64,000 bases of DNA, from contig MJCC01000017.1 of NCBI GenBank assembly GCA_001766655.1, forward strand, positions 246,956 through 310,955, in the 5' to 3' direction. The DNA is from Phytomonas francai (taxonomy: Eukaryota > Euglenozoa > Kinetoplastea > Trypanosomatida > Trypanosomatidae). Within the stretch, counting starts at the first letter, position 1, and the number at the start of each line of letters is the position of its first letter. The notes under the pieces were generated by a model that was not told the origin of the DNA, made no database searches, and worked only from the letters and a program-made list of their open reading frames with translations. The translations under genes were made by a program, and so were the position numbers. Below are positions 38,994 to 49,041 of the stretch, piece after piece.

Positions 38994-41900
38994 ATGATGA
39001 AAAAACACTTTGCAACCCTTTCTTTCCGCCCTCGAATACTAACAATATTGACTCAGCGCCGACTTCAAACTCTAAGCTCTTGCAATAGGAGCGATATAAT
39101 CAATCAGGAGCATATGGAGGCGTTAAGTCGACCTGAAAACCGAGGCACAAATTTAGAGGGGCTACTTCAGTTTCCCGACAGTTCAAGTGGATCGCCCGCA
39201 TTCAGTAGCGTAGACACAGGCAGGCATGCCCAAATACAGAATTCTACACACTCTGTTGAGCTTCCTCAAAACGTTCGCGCCACGTTTTATCGCTCGTATG
39301 GTGAAAATCTCCCCTCTGGTGCCCCAGAGGAACCGATAACTGATTCAATACATGGAAAGAGCACTTTGCAATCACATAACTGCGCTGTCATAGACTTTTC
39401 AACCGCGAAAAGTGATATAAAAGAGATCAAGTCTTACTTGAAAAAACTCTTTCCGAGGCTTCATTTGTGCGTTGATCACTCTGAGGGGAAGGATATACAG
39501 GATAATAAAACTCATACCATTAGCCTGTATCTATCCGAAAATATCCCAGGTAGCGCTCTTTCAGCGGAGGAGACAGCAGCTCTCTCAAAATTCAAGGGGG
39601 ACTCCATAGGAATTGGTTATCTTAGTACTTTAAAGAGAGCTTTAAAGCAAGCTTGCGCAGCGTCAGGGCTCAAGCTGTCGCCTAAGTACCTGAACAAAGA
39701 CCAGGTATCGTCTAAATCCTTGCTTACGTTGTATCTGGGAATTCTGCGTAGAGCGTGCACTTCGATGAGGACTCGGTTGAGCTATGACACCCACGAGGGC
39801 GAGGGGCGGGTAAAGATTACCATTCAAGATGGTGAGCATCAACTCGCTTCGACGCATGGGAGTCGACACTTCACTCTGAGTCTCCTGTTTGAGGTGGTAG
39901 AGGCGGCAGCAATCAAGAAGGATGCTGTGGGTGCCGCAAGGATTGCACAGCGCATTGTGAACTCACCACCTGTGATAGTACTTCCCGATCAGCATATAAG
40001 AATTAAACAAGTGCTGCGCTTTCTGTTGAACTATCACTATGGCGTCCCAAAGGACCATATCTTTTTTGAAACTCAAGTCCTAACAGGCTTCCTCTATCAC
40101 TGCGATGTTGTTGTTAAGATTCCCGCCCATATCATCGCCACGGACTACGATCGTTTGCGAAATCCTCCTACTGAGGCTTCCGAAGAGAGGTTTGTGCTGG
40201 GCTCCTGTGTTGGCCACGGCAGAAAGCTCAGTGAGCGCCTCGCTTGCGTGTTGATCCTCGAGAAGCACTTCAGTACAATCTTTAACGAGCAACTTGCGTT
40301 TCACCCCAAATTCAAGGAGTTAGTTGAGCAGGCAAAGCAAGTGCAGAGTACCACCGCCGTCCCACACTTGTCTCAGGGTCTGGGCCAGCTTCTGGAGTGG
40401 GCTCTGCATCGCGAGGGCAAGCGATTTGAAGTGGTTTTTAGGTGCCTTCAATCCAACACAACATACAATGATATTCGTGCGCACGCGAGATTCATGTGCT
40501 GGAGGACTTGCATCAGTTTTTTGAATGGGAATGATAACGAGCTAGTTGCAGTTGCGTATGATATCAAGAAGAAGAGAAGCGAGCAAAAAGCCATTGCAAG
40601 CGCACTCGCCAAGCGCTTCGGTGGGGTATGTACCGAAGGAATCGCTCATGCGCAGTCGCAGAACCTCATTGATACTGACGGCAGCCCTACTCCTTGCGAG
40701 GGCTTAGATCTTAATATTAAACTGAATGAAGAGGAGGGAGACCTCGATGACTTATCATACACAGATCCGTTTATGGACCAAATTAAATTCCTACCGGTGC
40801 AGGATCTGATAGCACTTCCTCCTCCTCCTGAATCATCGCTGTTGTCGTTATTCAGGCAACTCTGCCAGGCGTACGCACAGCACTCCGCTAAGGTGACCCT
40901 AGCCGGCCCTGTGTCACCTACTGCAGGGCTTTATGTGCACGAGGAAGTGGAGTGGGACGAAAAAAAGACCCTCTGGGTGGCGTCCCTTTATACAGTCGGG
41001 GGACTCCAACCCCACGGCCCGGCCACGACACCCGGTACAGACTTTGATACAGCAGAGAACACCAGCAGCTCGTGCTGGACTCTGGTCTCCACATCCACTT
41101 CCCGTATCCGGGTGTGCGCTCTTCTTCAAATGTTCGGCAATTGGTTCAAAAAAATGGTAGAGGGGCACTGCTCCGAAGCTGACATGTCTTTTTTTGAGTC
41201 GCAAACTACGCAAGAGACAATCAGTTCGATGAAAGCACTGATAAGAACCCTCCCAGAGGTGTTGCCAGAGGGTAAAATAGTCGAACCCGTCTTAACAGCC
41301 CTCGGTAAGCTCTATGGCGTGAGAGTACAAATGCGCATGTCCACTCAGATGCAACGTGCCACAGTTAAGTTCTGGGGCCGCGCGGCAGAGCCTTTTGGGT
41401 TTGAAAACGAAGATAACGCTCCTGTTGTGGACAAAATGGGGGAAGACGAGGCGGCTTCGTGCGATGCTGGGATACAAACAGGGTATTACGTATTTCTTGG
41501 CCAGAGATCCTGCTCGTCGATTGCCAAGGCGGTCATCCAATGCTGTCACAACATGCATGCCGAACACATTTCACTATGGTTTGGCACTTTTTCCAAGTTT
41601 CAGCTTCATACATCCCAGTTCGAACTTGTGGTGGGCGAACAGTCCAAACTCGCAGAGCTAGTGAACGCTGTGGCTACGGAAATAAAGCTTACGTCGCATG
41701 ACACGGTGTGCGCCGCGAAGCTTATAGTACACTATAACAGATTCATCAAAGAAAAATTTAAAGTCGACTTTTCAATATTTTCAAAAGAGAAGGAAGTTGT
41801 GATGGAGACGGTTCAGGCAAACGACTTTCTATCTGCTCTTCTAATCCTTTGTCGAAACATTAGTGTGGAGACCGGCAAACACTTCGAGGTGACAGGGACA

Positions 41901-42209
41901 AAAAACTCTATGCTGGTCTCTTCATTCACGGTGAAGACATTAAAGAAACTATGTGGTGAAACTCTGGGTCTGCCTCTAAAGCTCGAGACTGTTTTAGCTG
42001 AAGGTGAGTGGCATTGTACTATTGACCTGGAACTTGACTTGCGACGCAGATATCGCCTTGTATTCGCGAGCGCGACGCGGAAAAAAGAAGCAATGGTCAA
42101 AGCTGCTTCCGAAGCTCTGAGAGCGTACTTTTGGGCCGGTGAGGAAGGTGGTGCAGCATTTGAAAATTTCGCTTCATTACAAGGTAACTACCTTTATGTG
42201 GTCGACTAA
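38994..42209 (+). CDS. Probable mitochondrial protein with dsRBD-like segments
   Basis: 1071 residues. The first 30 residues are basic, rich in Ser/Thr and Leu, and free of acidic residues (MMKKHFATLSFRPRILTIL), as in a mitochondrial presequence. Several segments end in a pattern typical of the last helix of double-stranded RNA-binding domains: KKRSEQKAIASALAKRFG (near 525) and RKKEAMVKAASEALRAYF (near 1040) are the clearest. Related but weaker forms lie near 205-220 and 420-435. The phylogenetic reach of the family is unknown to me. In trypanosomatids, large mitochondrial proteins of this kind often belong to uridine-insertion editing or mRNA stability complexes, but no helicase or nuclease motif is visible here. 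Function is inference. Confidence 0.65.
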   Translation: MMKKHFATLSFRPRILTILTQRRLQTLSSCNRSDIINQEHMEALSRPENRGTNLEGLLQFPDSSSGSPAFSSVDTGRHAQIQNSTHSVELPQNVRATFYRSYGENLPSGAPEEPITDSIHGKSTLQSHNCAVIDFSTAKSDIKEIKSYLKKLFPRLHLCVDHSEGKDIQDNKTHTISLYLSENIPGSALSAEETAALSKFKGDSIGIGYLSTLKRALKQACAASGLKLSPKYLNKDQVSSKSLLTLYLGILRRACTSMRTRLSYDTHEGEGRVKITIQDGEHQLASTHGSRHFTLSLLFEVVEAAAIKKDAVGAARIAQRIVNSPPVIVLPDQHIRIKQVLRFLLNYHYGVPKDHIFFETQVLTGFLYHCDVVVKIPAHIIATDYDRLRNPPTEASEERFVLGSCVGHGRKLSERLACVLILEKHFSTIFNEQLAFHPKFKELVEQAKQVQSTTAVPHLSQGLGQLLEWALHREGKRFEVVFRCLQSNTTYNDIRAHARFMCWRTCISFLNGNDNELVAVAYDIKKKRSEQKAIASALAKRFGGVCTEGIAHAQSQNLIDTDGSPTPCEGLDLNIKLNEEEGDLDDLSYTDPFMDQIKFLPVQDLIALPPPPESSLLSLFRQLCQAYAQHSAKVTLAGPVSPTAGLYVHEEVEWDEKKTLWVASLYTVGGLQPHGPATTPGTDFDTAENTSSSCWTLVSTSTSRIRVCALLQMFGNWFKKMVEGHCSEADMSFFESQTTQETISSMKALIRTLPEVLPEGKIVEPVLTALGKLYGVRVQMRMSTQMQRATVKFWGRAAEPFGFENEDNAPVVDKMGEDEAASCDAGIQTGYYVFLGQRSCSSIAKAVIQCCHNMHAEHISLWFGTFSKFQLHTSQFELVVGEQSKLAELVNAVATEIKLTSHDTVCAAKLIVHYNRFIKEKFKVDFSIFSKEKEVVMETVQANDFLSALLILCRNISVETGKHFEVTGTKNSMLVSSFTVKTLKKLCGETLGLPLKLETVLAEGEWHCTIDLELDLRRRYRLVFASATRKKEAMVKAASEALRAYFWAGEEGGAAFENFASLQGNYLYVVD

Positions 42210-42732
42210 AAGGTCTCATATAAAGGATATCGTTACAAAAGCGTGTCTTGTCCATCATTTCTTATCATTTTCTTTTCCAGACTTGAAAACGGGAGGATTA
42301 ATTTTTTTTGCATGGGGTTCGTAAGGTATTTTTTCCTTTTCCCTCATGCACTTCATGCGTTCGTTTTATACACTTCTTCACATATCTAAGAGTTGCGCTG
42401 AGCACCAGGTAGACAAGCGGTTTATGGAGTTTCTATCATGCAATTTACCTTCAGTTTTTCATAGCCATTGGCATCTTCCCTTCCCTCCACCCCTTTTATT
42501 AGAGTTTTTTCCATTGTGCTTATTGCAGAGTACAAAACTGTTATCCTTTTTTCTCCCCTCTCCTTCTTTCTTAACTCGTTTCATTCTTTCCCACTTTTTG
42601 CATATTTTCTCTTAAATGTACGCATAAACATACATGGGCAGAGCTTATAGTTGGAATTATAAACATAAACAGTAATATATTTATTAGAGACCATAACGGT
42701 AAACGAATTTTAAGCTTTTTTCTTCTGGTACT
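42210..42732. other. Intergenic region, 523 bp
   Basis: Very T- and C-rich throughout with several strong tracts (TTTTCTTTTCCAG near 42269, TTTTTCTCCCCTCTCC near 42549). No coding frame. A T-rich stretch (TTTTAAGCTTTTTTCTTCTGG) lies just before the CPSF2 ATG. Confidence 0.55.
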
Positions 42733-45165
42733 ATGCTTCGCGCTTCAGCGAGTTCCATCAAGTTCACCTCGATATACGAAGGCATCACGGATAACACGCC
42801 ATCTGCTTCTCCTTACGCCTTCCTTCTTGAAATTGACGGCACAAAGATTCTTCTCGACTGCGGATGGGATGATGGCTTCAGTCCTATATACCTCGAAACA
42901 CTTCGCCCATACTTAACCGGCATTGATGCGGTGTTGCTCTCGTCGCCGGATATTGCGTCTTGTGGGGCTTTACCCTACGTTATGGAGCACCTCCCTCCCG
43001 ACGTGTTCGTCTCGGCCGCCAACTCTACTGCGAAGATTGGGATTCACAGCGTGCTTCATACTTTTCTATATCAGTTTCCTAACACGCAAACTTTCACGCT
43101 AAATGGGGCCGTTGAGGAAAACTTTGTGATGTCTGTCGATAGTATCTATAGCGCTTTTCGGAGTACACGTGAGCCTTACGGTGGTAAGGTATCTGTTGGG
43201 AAGAAAAATGCAATTGTTAACTGTCACGCTGTCTTTGCTGGCCGCATGCTGGGGGGCTACAGTTGGATTATTCGGTACCAAATCGATGAGATCTTTTACT
43301 GCCCAGACTTTTCCTTAAAGCCATCTTATGTGTTGAGGCGATTTAATGTCCCAACGACATCGAACATCGTGTGTGTGGGAAGCTACCCTATGCACACCAG
43401 TGTCTCTTCCGGCGTGAAGTATGAAGAGCAGATGAAAGGTCTTTTTCGTGATATTCAGCATACCCTTCGAAGTGGCGGAACGGTTCTTATCCCTTGCTCT
43501 GTCGCAGGGCGCGGTCTCGAAATTGTTAGTATAATATCCAAGCTGCTTCTTGAGAGGGGCGGCGATAGGTACAAAGTCATCCTCGCCGCGCTTCAGGCTC
43601 AGGAGATCATGGACAAGGCTACCACGATGACGGAGGTGCTGCAGGAAAATATCGTCCTTGGTGACCAGGCGCTTTTCTCCAGCGTGGTTGCCTGTAGTAC
43701 GGCCAGCGATGTAATCGGTATTGCGGGGCCCAAAGTTTGCGTCGCCGATGGGCCAACACTGGACTACGGGCTTTCCGCAGAGATCTTGGCCCACCTGTTT
43801 CTTGAGGATTCACAGGGCAGCGAAAATCTCGTCGTTTTCACAGAGCCTCTTCGTCCTGGTACCAACGCGCATGTCGTTGCGCAGTGTCCAAAGGATAAGG
43901 AGCTGACTTTTTCCTTTACCAAGCGTACTCCATTGGATAAAGAGGAGTTGGAAGAGTACTACATTCAGCAGGAGCGTGAGTTAATGGAGAGGCAAACTCA
44001 GCTTGAGGCAGAGGGGAATTATAAGGTTAATGAGTACCCAGAAGAAGGAAATTACGGCGGTGATGACCTCAGTGGTGATGACACAGACTCCGCAGAAGAC
44101 GCGGCATTTTCCAAAACACAAGAGAACGAGAAGACGCCAAGTGCTGCCACTCCGGGTCTGGTGTTGCCTCCGTATGTAAATTTTTCGTCAAAGCATCTCA
44201 ATTTCCCAACGCTTGAAAGGACAAATACGCTAAGTGCCGCTCTCATGCGGGGTGAGAATGTCGCCTACGGCCTTCCAGTAAGCGATGAAGAGCAGATGGT
44301 TCTTCAAAAAAGGGCCCCCATAAGGATCTCGAGCGATGAAGGGCCAGAGGAGTTACACGTGCACAATGATGCTCAACAAGAGGCCAACATACCCTCAAAA
44401 ATCTTCCGGGTCAGCCAAACATGCCAGCGCACGTGCAAGATGCTATATTCTGATCTTTCCGGCTTGGCAGATCAGTCTGTTATGCGGGGCCTCTTTATGT
44501 CCAAGTTTAACTTTGCAAAAAAAGTGGTTGCGATACGTGGAACACGGGATGATTGGCAGCAGCTTTCTCAGTTTTGCCGAAACGAGAAAAGCCTGAGGTG
44601 TGGCGATAACATCTTTATCCCACAGTTGGGTGGTGTCGCGCTCGAATTAGCGACGCAAGTGTTTTCGTACGCCGTCCTGCTGGACTCAAAAGTAACCCAG
44701 CAGTTGCCGAACATGTTGTGCCCTGTCCAGGAGACAAACTCAAAGGGCGTATGGGAGGTTGGATGGATCGACGGGCTCCTGCAAAACATTTCCAACACTT
44801 CTCAGACAGCTGAATCAGAACAACCAGAGGCTAAGCGGATGCGTTCGGAAGGGAACACGACGCTGGTGCTCACGGAGGTACCCCCTTCCAAGATTCAGGC
44901 AAGTGCTCAGGCGCGAGAGGCACAGGGTCTTGCAAGTGGATCGTTTTTTATTGGAAACATTAACCTCACCCAATTGCGCGAGGCAGCGCGGCGCAATGAG
45001 GGCCTGACAAGTGATTTTCACCGTAAGGCACCCATGCTAGTCTTTGAAGAGGGCGTGTGCGTTCGGAAAGATGCGGGCGGTACCCTTACTCTGTCCTCCA
45101 TAGCAACACCGGATATGTTTAAGGTGCGGAAAAGGGTCTATAATCAGTTTTCTCAGATTATGTAA
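42733..45165 (+). CDS. CPSF2: CPSF2 / CPSF100, inactive endonuclease-like cleavage factor subunit
   Basis: 810 residues (human CPSF2 has 782). CPSF100 pairs with the active endonuclease CPSF73 in the pre-mRNA 3'-end cleavage complex. The N-terminus is a metallo-beta-lactamase fold: FLLEIDGTKILLDCGWDDGF at about 30-49. Where active members have the zinc-binding HxHxDH, this reads LLSSPDIASCG (about 69-79), so the site is dead, as in all CPSF100 proteins. The beta-CASP region follows (GGTVLIPCSVAGRGLE). An acidic insert occupies about 425-475, as in other CPSF100 proteins. In trypanosomes 3'-end cleavage is coupled to trans-splicing of the downstream gene. Complete, with a start at the only sensible ATG. 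Confidence 0.93.
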   Translation: MLRASASSIKFTSIYEGITDNTPSASPYAFLLEIDGTKILLDCGWDDGFSPIYLETLRPYLTGIDAVLLSSPDIASCGALPYVMEHLPPDVFVSAANSTAKIGIHSVLHTFLYQFPNTQTFTLNGAVEENFVMSVDSIYSAFRSTREPYGGKVSVGKKNAIVNCHAVFAGRMLGGYSWIIRYQIDEIFYCPDFSLKPSYVLRRFNVPTTSNIVCVGSYPMHTSVSSGVKYEEQMKGLFRDIQHTLRSGGTVLIPCSVAGRGLEIVSIISKLLLERGGDRYKVILAALQAQEIMDKATTMTEVLQENIVLGDQALFSSVVACSTASDVIGIAGPKVCVADGPTLDYGLSAEILAHLFLEDSQGSENLVVFTEPLRPGTNAHVVAQCPKDKELTFSFTKRTPLDKEELEEYYIQQERELMERQTQLEAEGNYKVNEYPEEGNYGGDDLSGDDTDSAEDAAFSKTQENEKTPSAATPGLVLPPYVNFSSKHLNFPTLERTNTLSAALMRGENVAYGLPVSDEEQMVLQKRAPIRISSDEGPEELHVHNDAQQEANIPSKIFRVSQTCQRTCKMLYSDLSGLADQSVMRGLFMSKFNFAKKVVAIRGTRDDWQQLSQFCRNEKSLRCGDNIFIPQLGGVALELATQVFSYAVLLDSKVTQQLPNMLCPVQETNSKGVWEVGWIDGLLQNISNTSQTAESEQPEAKRMRSEGNTTLVLTEVPPSKIQASAQAREAQGLASGSFFIGNINLTQLREAARRNEGLTSDFHRKAPMLVFEEGVCVRKDAGGTLTLSSIATPDMFKVRKRVYNQFSQIM

Positions 45166-45491
45166 CCCACCATTGGCTATAGTTTGGCATAACTTTTTTT
45201 TCTGTATGTGTTTGGGTGGTGGCGGAGGTGGAGGGGGAGGAGCGGGAGAAGTGTGGTGTGAGAGTCCATTGTTTCCTGTTTTCGTGTCGCTACGCTAGGC
45301 TATAGTCAAACATTTTCCCTTTAATTGACCATAAATCTCTTCCTTGTGTTCTGTCTTGCTTTTCTGTACATGTTTCTATTCTGCCCAGAGAATCCAGTGA
45401 GTTTTCCTGTGTATACTTCTACCTTCCCTTCTACCACCCTCCATCCCGTTTTAATTTTACAATTAGTTCAGATACAGGAATAAGCTAAGTC
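45166..45491. other. Intergenic region, 326 bp
   Basis: Includes a G-rich patch (GGGTGGTGGCGGAGGTGGAG) at about 45214-45233 and pyrimidine tracts further on. No ORF. Confidence 0.5.
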
Positions 45492-46244
45492 ATGTCCGAT
45501 GCAGATATTTTACTTTTGACACTGGAAGTAGAGGCCGCTGCGGCCCGTAATGCTAGTTTGTCTATGGCCTTAGAAAGGCTTCAGTCGCAGCTCAAGCGCC
45601 GTGGCGGCGACATGAATGATAGCAATCGAGTTGCTGACGATCCGCAGCGTCTGGGTAGTCAGGGTGATCCACTTCTATTTCCAGTTGCTACCACCTCTTC
45701 AAGTACTCAAACCTCAAACCTTTACCTTGAGGTCGAAGAACCTCAAGCGAGACGAACCCTAGCAAAACTAAATGATGCATTTCAAGATCTTGAGGAATGT
45801 ATGGCCTTTGTGCGGCCTTCAGAGCGTGTCAGTTCGCCTGGACGGCGAGCTCGATCCGATTATCACACAATTGAGAAGGCAGCCAGTGCGGTCGCATGCC
45901 AGAGCAAAAATCTTAAGGAGGCATGTAGAACACGAATTGCAATTCTTGAAAGGGACAATGCGGAGTTGGAAAAACTCCTTGACGCCCAGCGTAATCATAT
46001 AAAGAAGGATGATCTAGTTCAGAAGGAGAAAATTGGCTCTCTCGAAGAAAAAATTCTTAACCTTCAAGCTGAATATGATTCGCTAGAGAGAAGACAGGCG
46101 CACCTATCTCAACCTGCCAACTCGAGTACGTTGAGCGAGAATGAGCGGCTAAAACTAGACAATGAGGCTCTTACTAGCGCTTTGGCGAAGCTTCAGCATG
46201 AGATAACATACGTACTTCCAAAGGATGTCACTCTAAATGAGTAA
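45492..46244 (+). CDS. Coiled-coil protein, 250 residues, unknown
   Basis: Starts MSDADILLLTLEVEAAAARN. The first 40 residues and the last 130 are helical with heptad spacing (SLEEKILNLQAEYDSLERRQ). Between them is a Ser-rich linker (VATTSSSTQTSNLYLEV). No domain is recognised. It could be a basal-body or flagellar structural protein, as many such are in trypanosomatids, but nothing here proves it. It lies between CPSF2 and the glomulin-like gene. Frame and start are clear. Confidence 0.75.
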   Translation: MSDADILLLTLEVEAAAARNASLSMALERLQSQLKRRGGDMNDSNRVADDPQRLGSQGDPLLFPVATTSSSTQTSNLYLEVEEPQARRTLAKLNDAFQDLEECMAFVRPSERVSSPGRRARSDYHTIEKAASAVACQSKNLKEACRTRIAILERDNAELEKLLDAQRNHIKKDDLVQKEKIGSLEEKILNLQAEYDSLERRQAHLSQPANSSTLSENERLKLDNEALTSALAKLQHEITYVLPKDVTLNE

Positions 46245-46503
46245 AACCTTTGATAAAATAAAAATACAGCACAACTAGAGAAAAGCTGGGTGCGCTTGAG
46301 CGAGATGCTTTGAAGATCAATAGCTTTATGATTCCTAATGGAGCTTCCCCCCCCCCTTTCTAATTTTTTTAATGATGTGCGTCCATTAAATTTAGCAACC
46401 TTTCTTTTTTTTTTTTTTAATTTGCTGCAACTTCTCTTGTTTGTGCCGCAAAAGTTAGTGTGGTGTAAAGTAAGGGGCACCAATAATACTATCATACGAA
46501 GAG

Positions 46504-48672
46504 ATGCAGCCTGAGGGACTTGATTCGGATTCTCTAGACGTGAGTACCATTCTTCAAATTCTTCTCACGCTTCCTGAAAAGGATTGGCATGAATTGGCTG
46601 TGGGTTATCTCAGCAAGTTACCTTCTTATCTGTGGTCTTCAGAATCTAGTGATCAGCCGATCAGCATAGTTGAAGTTCTTTCACGTTGGCCGCATGATGT
46701 CACTGCGATTCCACTTCACCCTACCACGGTCGATCCCAGGGAGGTTTTGTCGATTTTGATTTCTCTTTCATACACAGTCAACGCACATGCATTGCATGAC
46801 TATTCGATCTTGGTTTTTAATTCCTATCGTCAGGTGCTATTCGGAAACATGCGCCGGCGGCTTGATAGCATGGAAGAAGTGCCTTCATCTCCAAAAGGGA
46901 TGCTGCACGCACGGAACTCCGTTCTGCTCTCTATGAAGCCGTGGGCTAGGGATATTATAGAGCTCTTGGAAAAACAGATTCTCCCGAACCTGGTGGTCCG
47001 GGATGCGAGTCCGCAGACGGTGGAGGCGGGCATTGGCGGCGATAGACATGACAGCCATTCACCGTCCGACTCCCACACCGACGGCCCTCGGTGCGAGGGC
47101 CTTGATTCCGTCTTCCCATTGATCGTCAATTTATTGCAGGACATGGCGGACTCCTCGACCCTGCGCGACGCATGCGCACGCTGCGCGGTTGCCTTGTACG
47201 GGACGATGTGGAGCTCTATGGACCTCTGCGCCCCCTTAACCATTGGCGGTGTTTCCGTTTTGGAGAGAATTCGAGACGAGTATCAGCGAGCTAACGGCAA
47301 GATCGCCTCAAGCGATTTTGTCACAAAAACGGTACTGCCTTCCAATGGGTTTGTTCTCCCTGCAACTGAGCGCGCTGTGCTTCGGGAAAAAATATTTAAA
47401 CTGCTATGCCGGGCCTTGGGGGTTGAGAGCCCGTCCGAGGCACTGCTACAACTCCTTTGCGATGAGATGGACAACCCTCCCTCGGAGCCCAACGGGGATC
47501 ACTACTTTTTCAACGACTGGGAGGAGGGCAGAAGGCCACCCATCTCAAAGACTTTAACGCTTTGGCAGGAACGTGAACGCGCATTAGCAAAGCTCCGAGT
47601 GTGGGATTTTTCGGAAACCCATTATGAGGAACCTAGCGACTTCGCCTCTGACGAGAGGATCTCGATAGTGGTGAATCTTGGACTTTTTTACTTGTTAATC
47701 TCCTTCTTGACATCGCAGAGGGAGGTGCCACTGTTGATCTCCAGCTCGCCACTCTCATTCTTCTTTACGATTAGCAGTGTACTCGCAGCCTCACTAAAGT
47801 GCACTTCTGCCGCAGCTTTACTTGGCGTACTGCTCTTCTTAGGACAGTGCATTCGGTGCATTCCAAAGTATTCCATAGAATTTCCAGGTGAACGAGAAGA
47901 CCTTGCCAACCGCATTGGCCACAAGAAGGATGCATCGGATTATCGTACAGAGCAGTACCGAGTTTTTTTTGAAATACTTAAAGAGCTTGTGGGCGTCTCA
48001 GTCATGTGCCCCAACCCAATTCACCGGACTCTTAGTCGCTTCTTAACGCTTGAACTATTAAAATGCCTGGAGGAACACGCCCGCATTCGAACCCATATGA
48101 CACTGCTTGTTTTAACGCCTTTCGGGTCAGTGGCAAGAGTGGTCCTGGATAACGTATTGAAGGAATGGGATTTTTCACGAAATGCGACGCGTACCGATAT
48201 TTCAAATGCCTTGCTAAGCGATATGCCGCGGGGAGTTGTGAATGCCATGCAAAGCTTTTTACAGCATATTAAGAACGGAAAGTCCGAGTTTATTGATCCC
48301 CTCATTGTGGCGCTTAACTTTTTTCGCCTTTTCATCGTTAAAGATCGTTCCGCGGCAGAGGCAAGAACGCTTATCTATGACGACGACGACAAACTCATTC
48401 TTACAGAGGATCGTGTAGATGCAAAGCGGATGAAAGAGGGTAATTCATGGCCATGGGCGGTTCGATACTTGGCGAAAACTATACTGCCAAATTGCCGGCA
48501 ATGCCTGTCTGCGGAGCGTAGAGATTCTGGACAGAAGGTGTCTGGGCGCAGCAATTTTTTTTTACCCGTAGCTCTATCACCACTAGAGGAATTCGCTCTT
48601 TCTTCTGCAGTCGACGGTGTATCCGCCTTGTTGCCCGTAGCCGAGTCAGGTGAAACTGGCTTGACCATGTAG
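46504..48672 (+). CDS. GLMN: Glomulin/ALF4-like helical-repeat protein
   Basis: 722 residues, all-helical. Human glomulin (594) and plant ALF4 bind the RING protein RBX1 and block E2 docking on cullin-RING ubiquitin ligases. The C-terminal half follows glomulin in order: VGVSVMCPNPIHRTLSRFLT (near 500) aligns with glomulin's conserved segment around a CPIETLRKKSLAML block; the helix at about 555 (FGSVARVVLDNVLKEWDFSR) matches the next segment; and DPLIVALNFFRLFIVKDRSA (about 602-621) matches glomulin's LNLLRYLVIKDNEND stretch. The N-terminal 350 residues are more diverged and carry a Ser/Asp-rich insert. I aligned from memory, so the family call is moderate. Next upstream is a coiled-coil gene; downstream is RPB6. 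Confidence 0.6.
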   Translation: MQPEGLDSDSLDVSTILQILLTLPEKDWHELAVGYLSKLPSYLWSSESSDQPISIVEVLSRWPHDVTAIPLHPTTVDPREVLSILISLSYTVNAHALHDYSILVFNSYRQVLFGNMRRRLDSMEEVPSSPKGMLHARNSVLLSMKPWARDIIELLEKQILPNLVVRDASPQTVEAGIGGDRHDSHSPSDSHTDGPRCEGLDSVFPLIVNLLQDMADSSTLRDACARCAVALYGTMWSSMDLCAPLTIGGVSVLERIRDEYQRANGKIASSDFVTKTVLPSNGFVLPATERAVLREKIFKLLCRALGVESPSEALLQLLCDEMDNPPSEPNGDHYFFNDWEEGRRPPISKTLTLWQERERALAKLRVWDFSETHYEEPSDFASDERISIVVNLGLFYLLISFLTSQREVPLLISSSPLSFFFTISSVLAASLKCTSAAALLGVLLFLGQCIRCIPKYSIEFPGEREDLANRIGHKKDASDYRTEQYRVFFEILKELVGVSVMCPNPIHRTLSRFLTLELLKCLEEHARIRTHMTLLVLTPFGSVARVVLDNVLKEWDFSRNATRTDISNALLSDMPRGVVNAMQSFLQHIKNGKSEFIDPLIVALNFFRLFIVKDRSAAEARTLIYDDDDKLILTEDRVDAKRMKEGNSWPWAVRYLAKTILPNCRQCLSAERRDSGQKVSGRSNFFLPVALSPLEEFALSSAVDGVSALLPVAESGETGLTM

Positions 48673-49041
48673 CTTCTTCTTTCCCACTGATTCCAGGCGC
48701 GGAGATAGTGCTAAGAGGGCTTCGTTAATCGGATTCCATTTTGCGCTGGGCGTCAGTGACTGTATGTGGCTCTGTCTATGGGGTTTGACGGCCGTCTTGC
48801 TTTCACACACACACATATATATATATATATACGGCCTTGTGAGAATACTCTAATCAGGTGCATGTGCAATTAAAGGAGCGATAAATCAGTATCACTTCTA
48901 TCAACAGCAGTTGAAAAGACATTGCTGTCGTGATGTTTATATCGTTGTGTGATTTTTATTCCACCACTATTTCTCCTCTTCTGGAAACCAATTCTGTATG
49001 CAACATATAAAAAAGTGATCCTAAATTTTAACCATAAAGTA
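48673..49041. other. Intergenic region, 369 bp
   Basis: Holds a (CA)n(TA)n compound microsatellite at 48803-48831. The RPB6 frame extends upstream from a non-ATG codon but is T-rich there. No clear acceptor; candidates lie near 48895-49010. Confidence 0.5.
48803..48831. repeat. Compound (CA)n(TA)n microsatellite
   Basis: CA units pass directly into TA units. The same arrangement recurs at 60342-60404. Confidence 0.9.
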
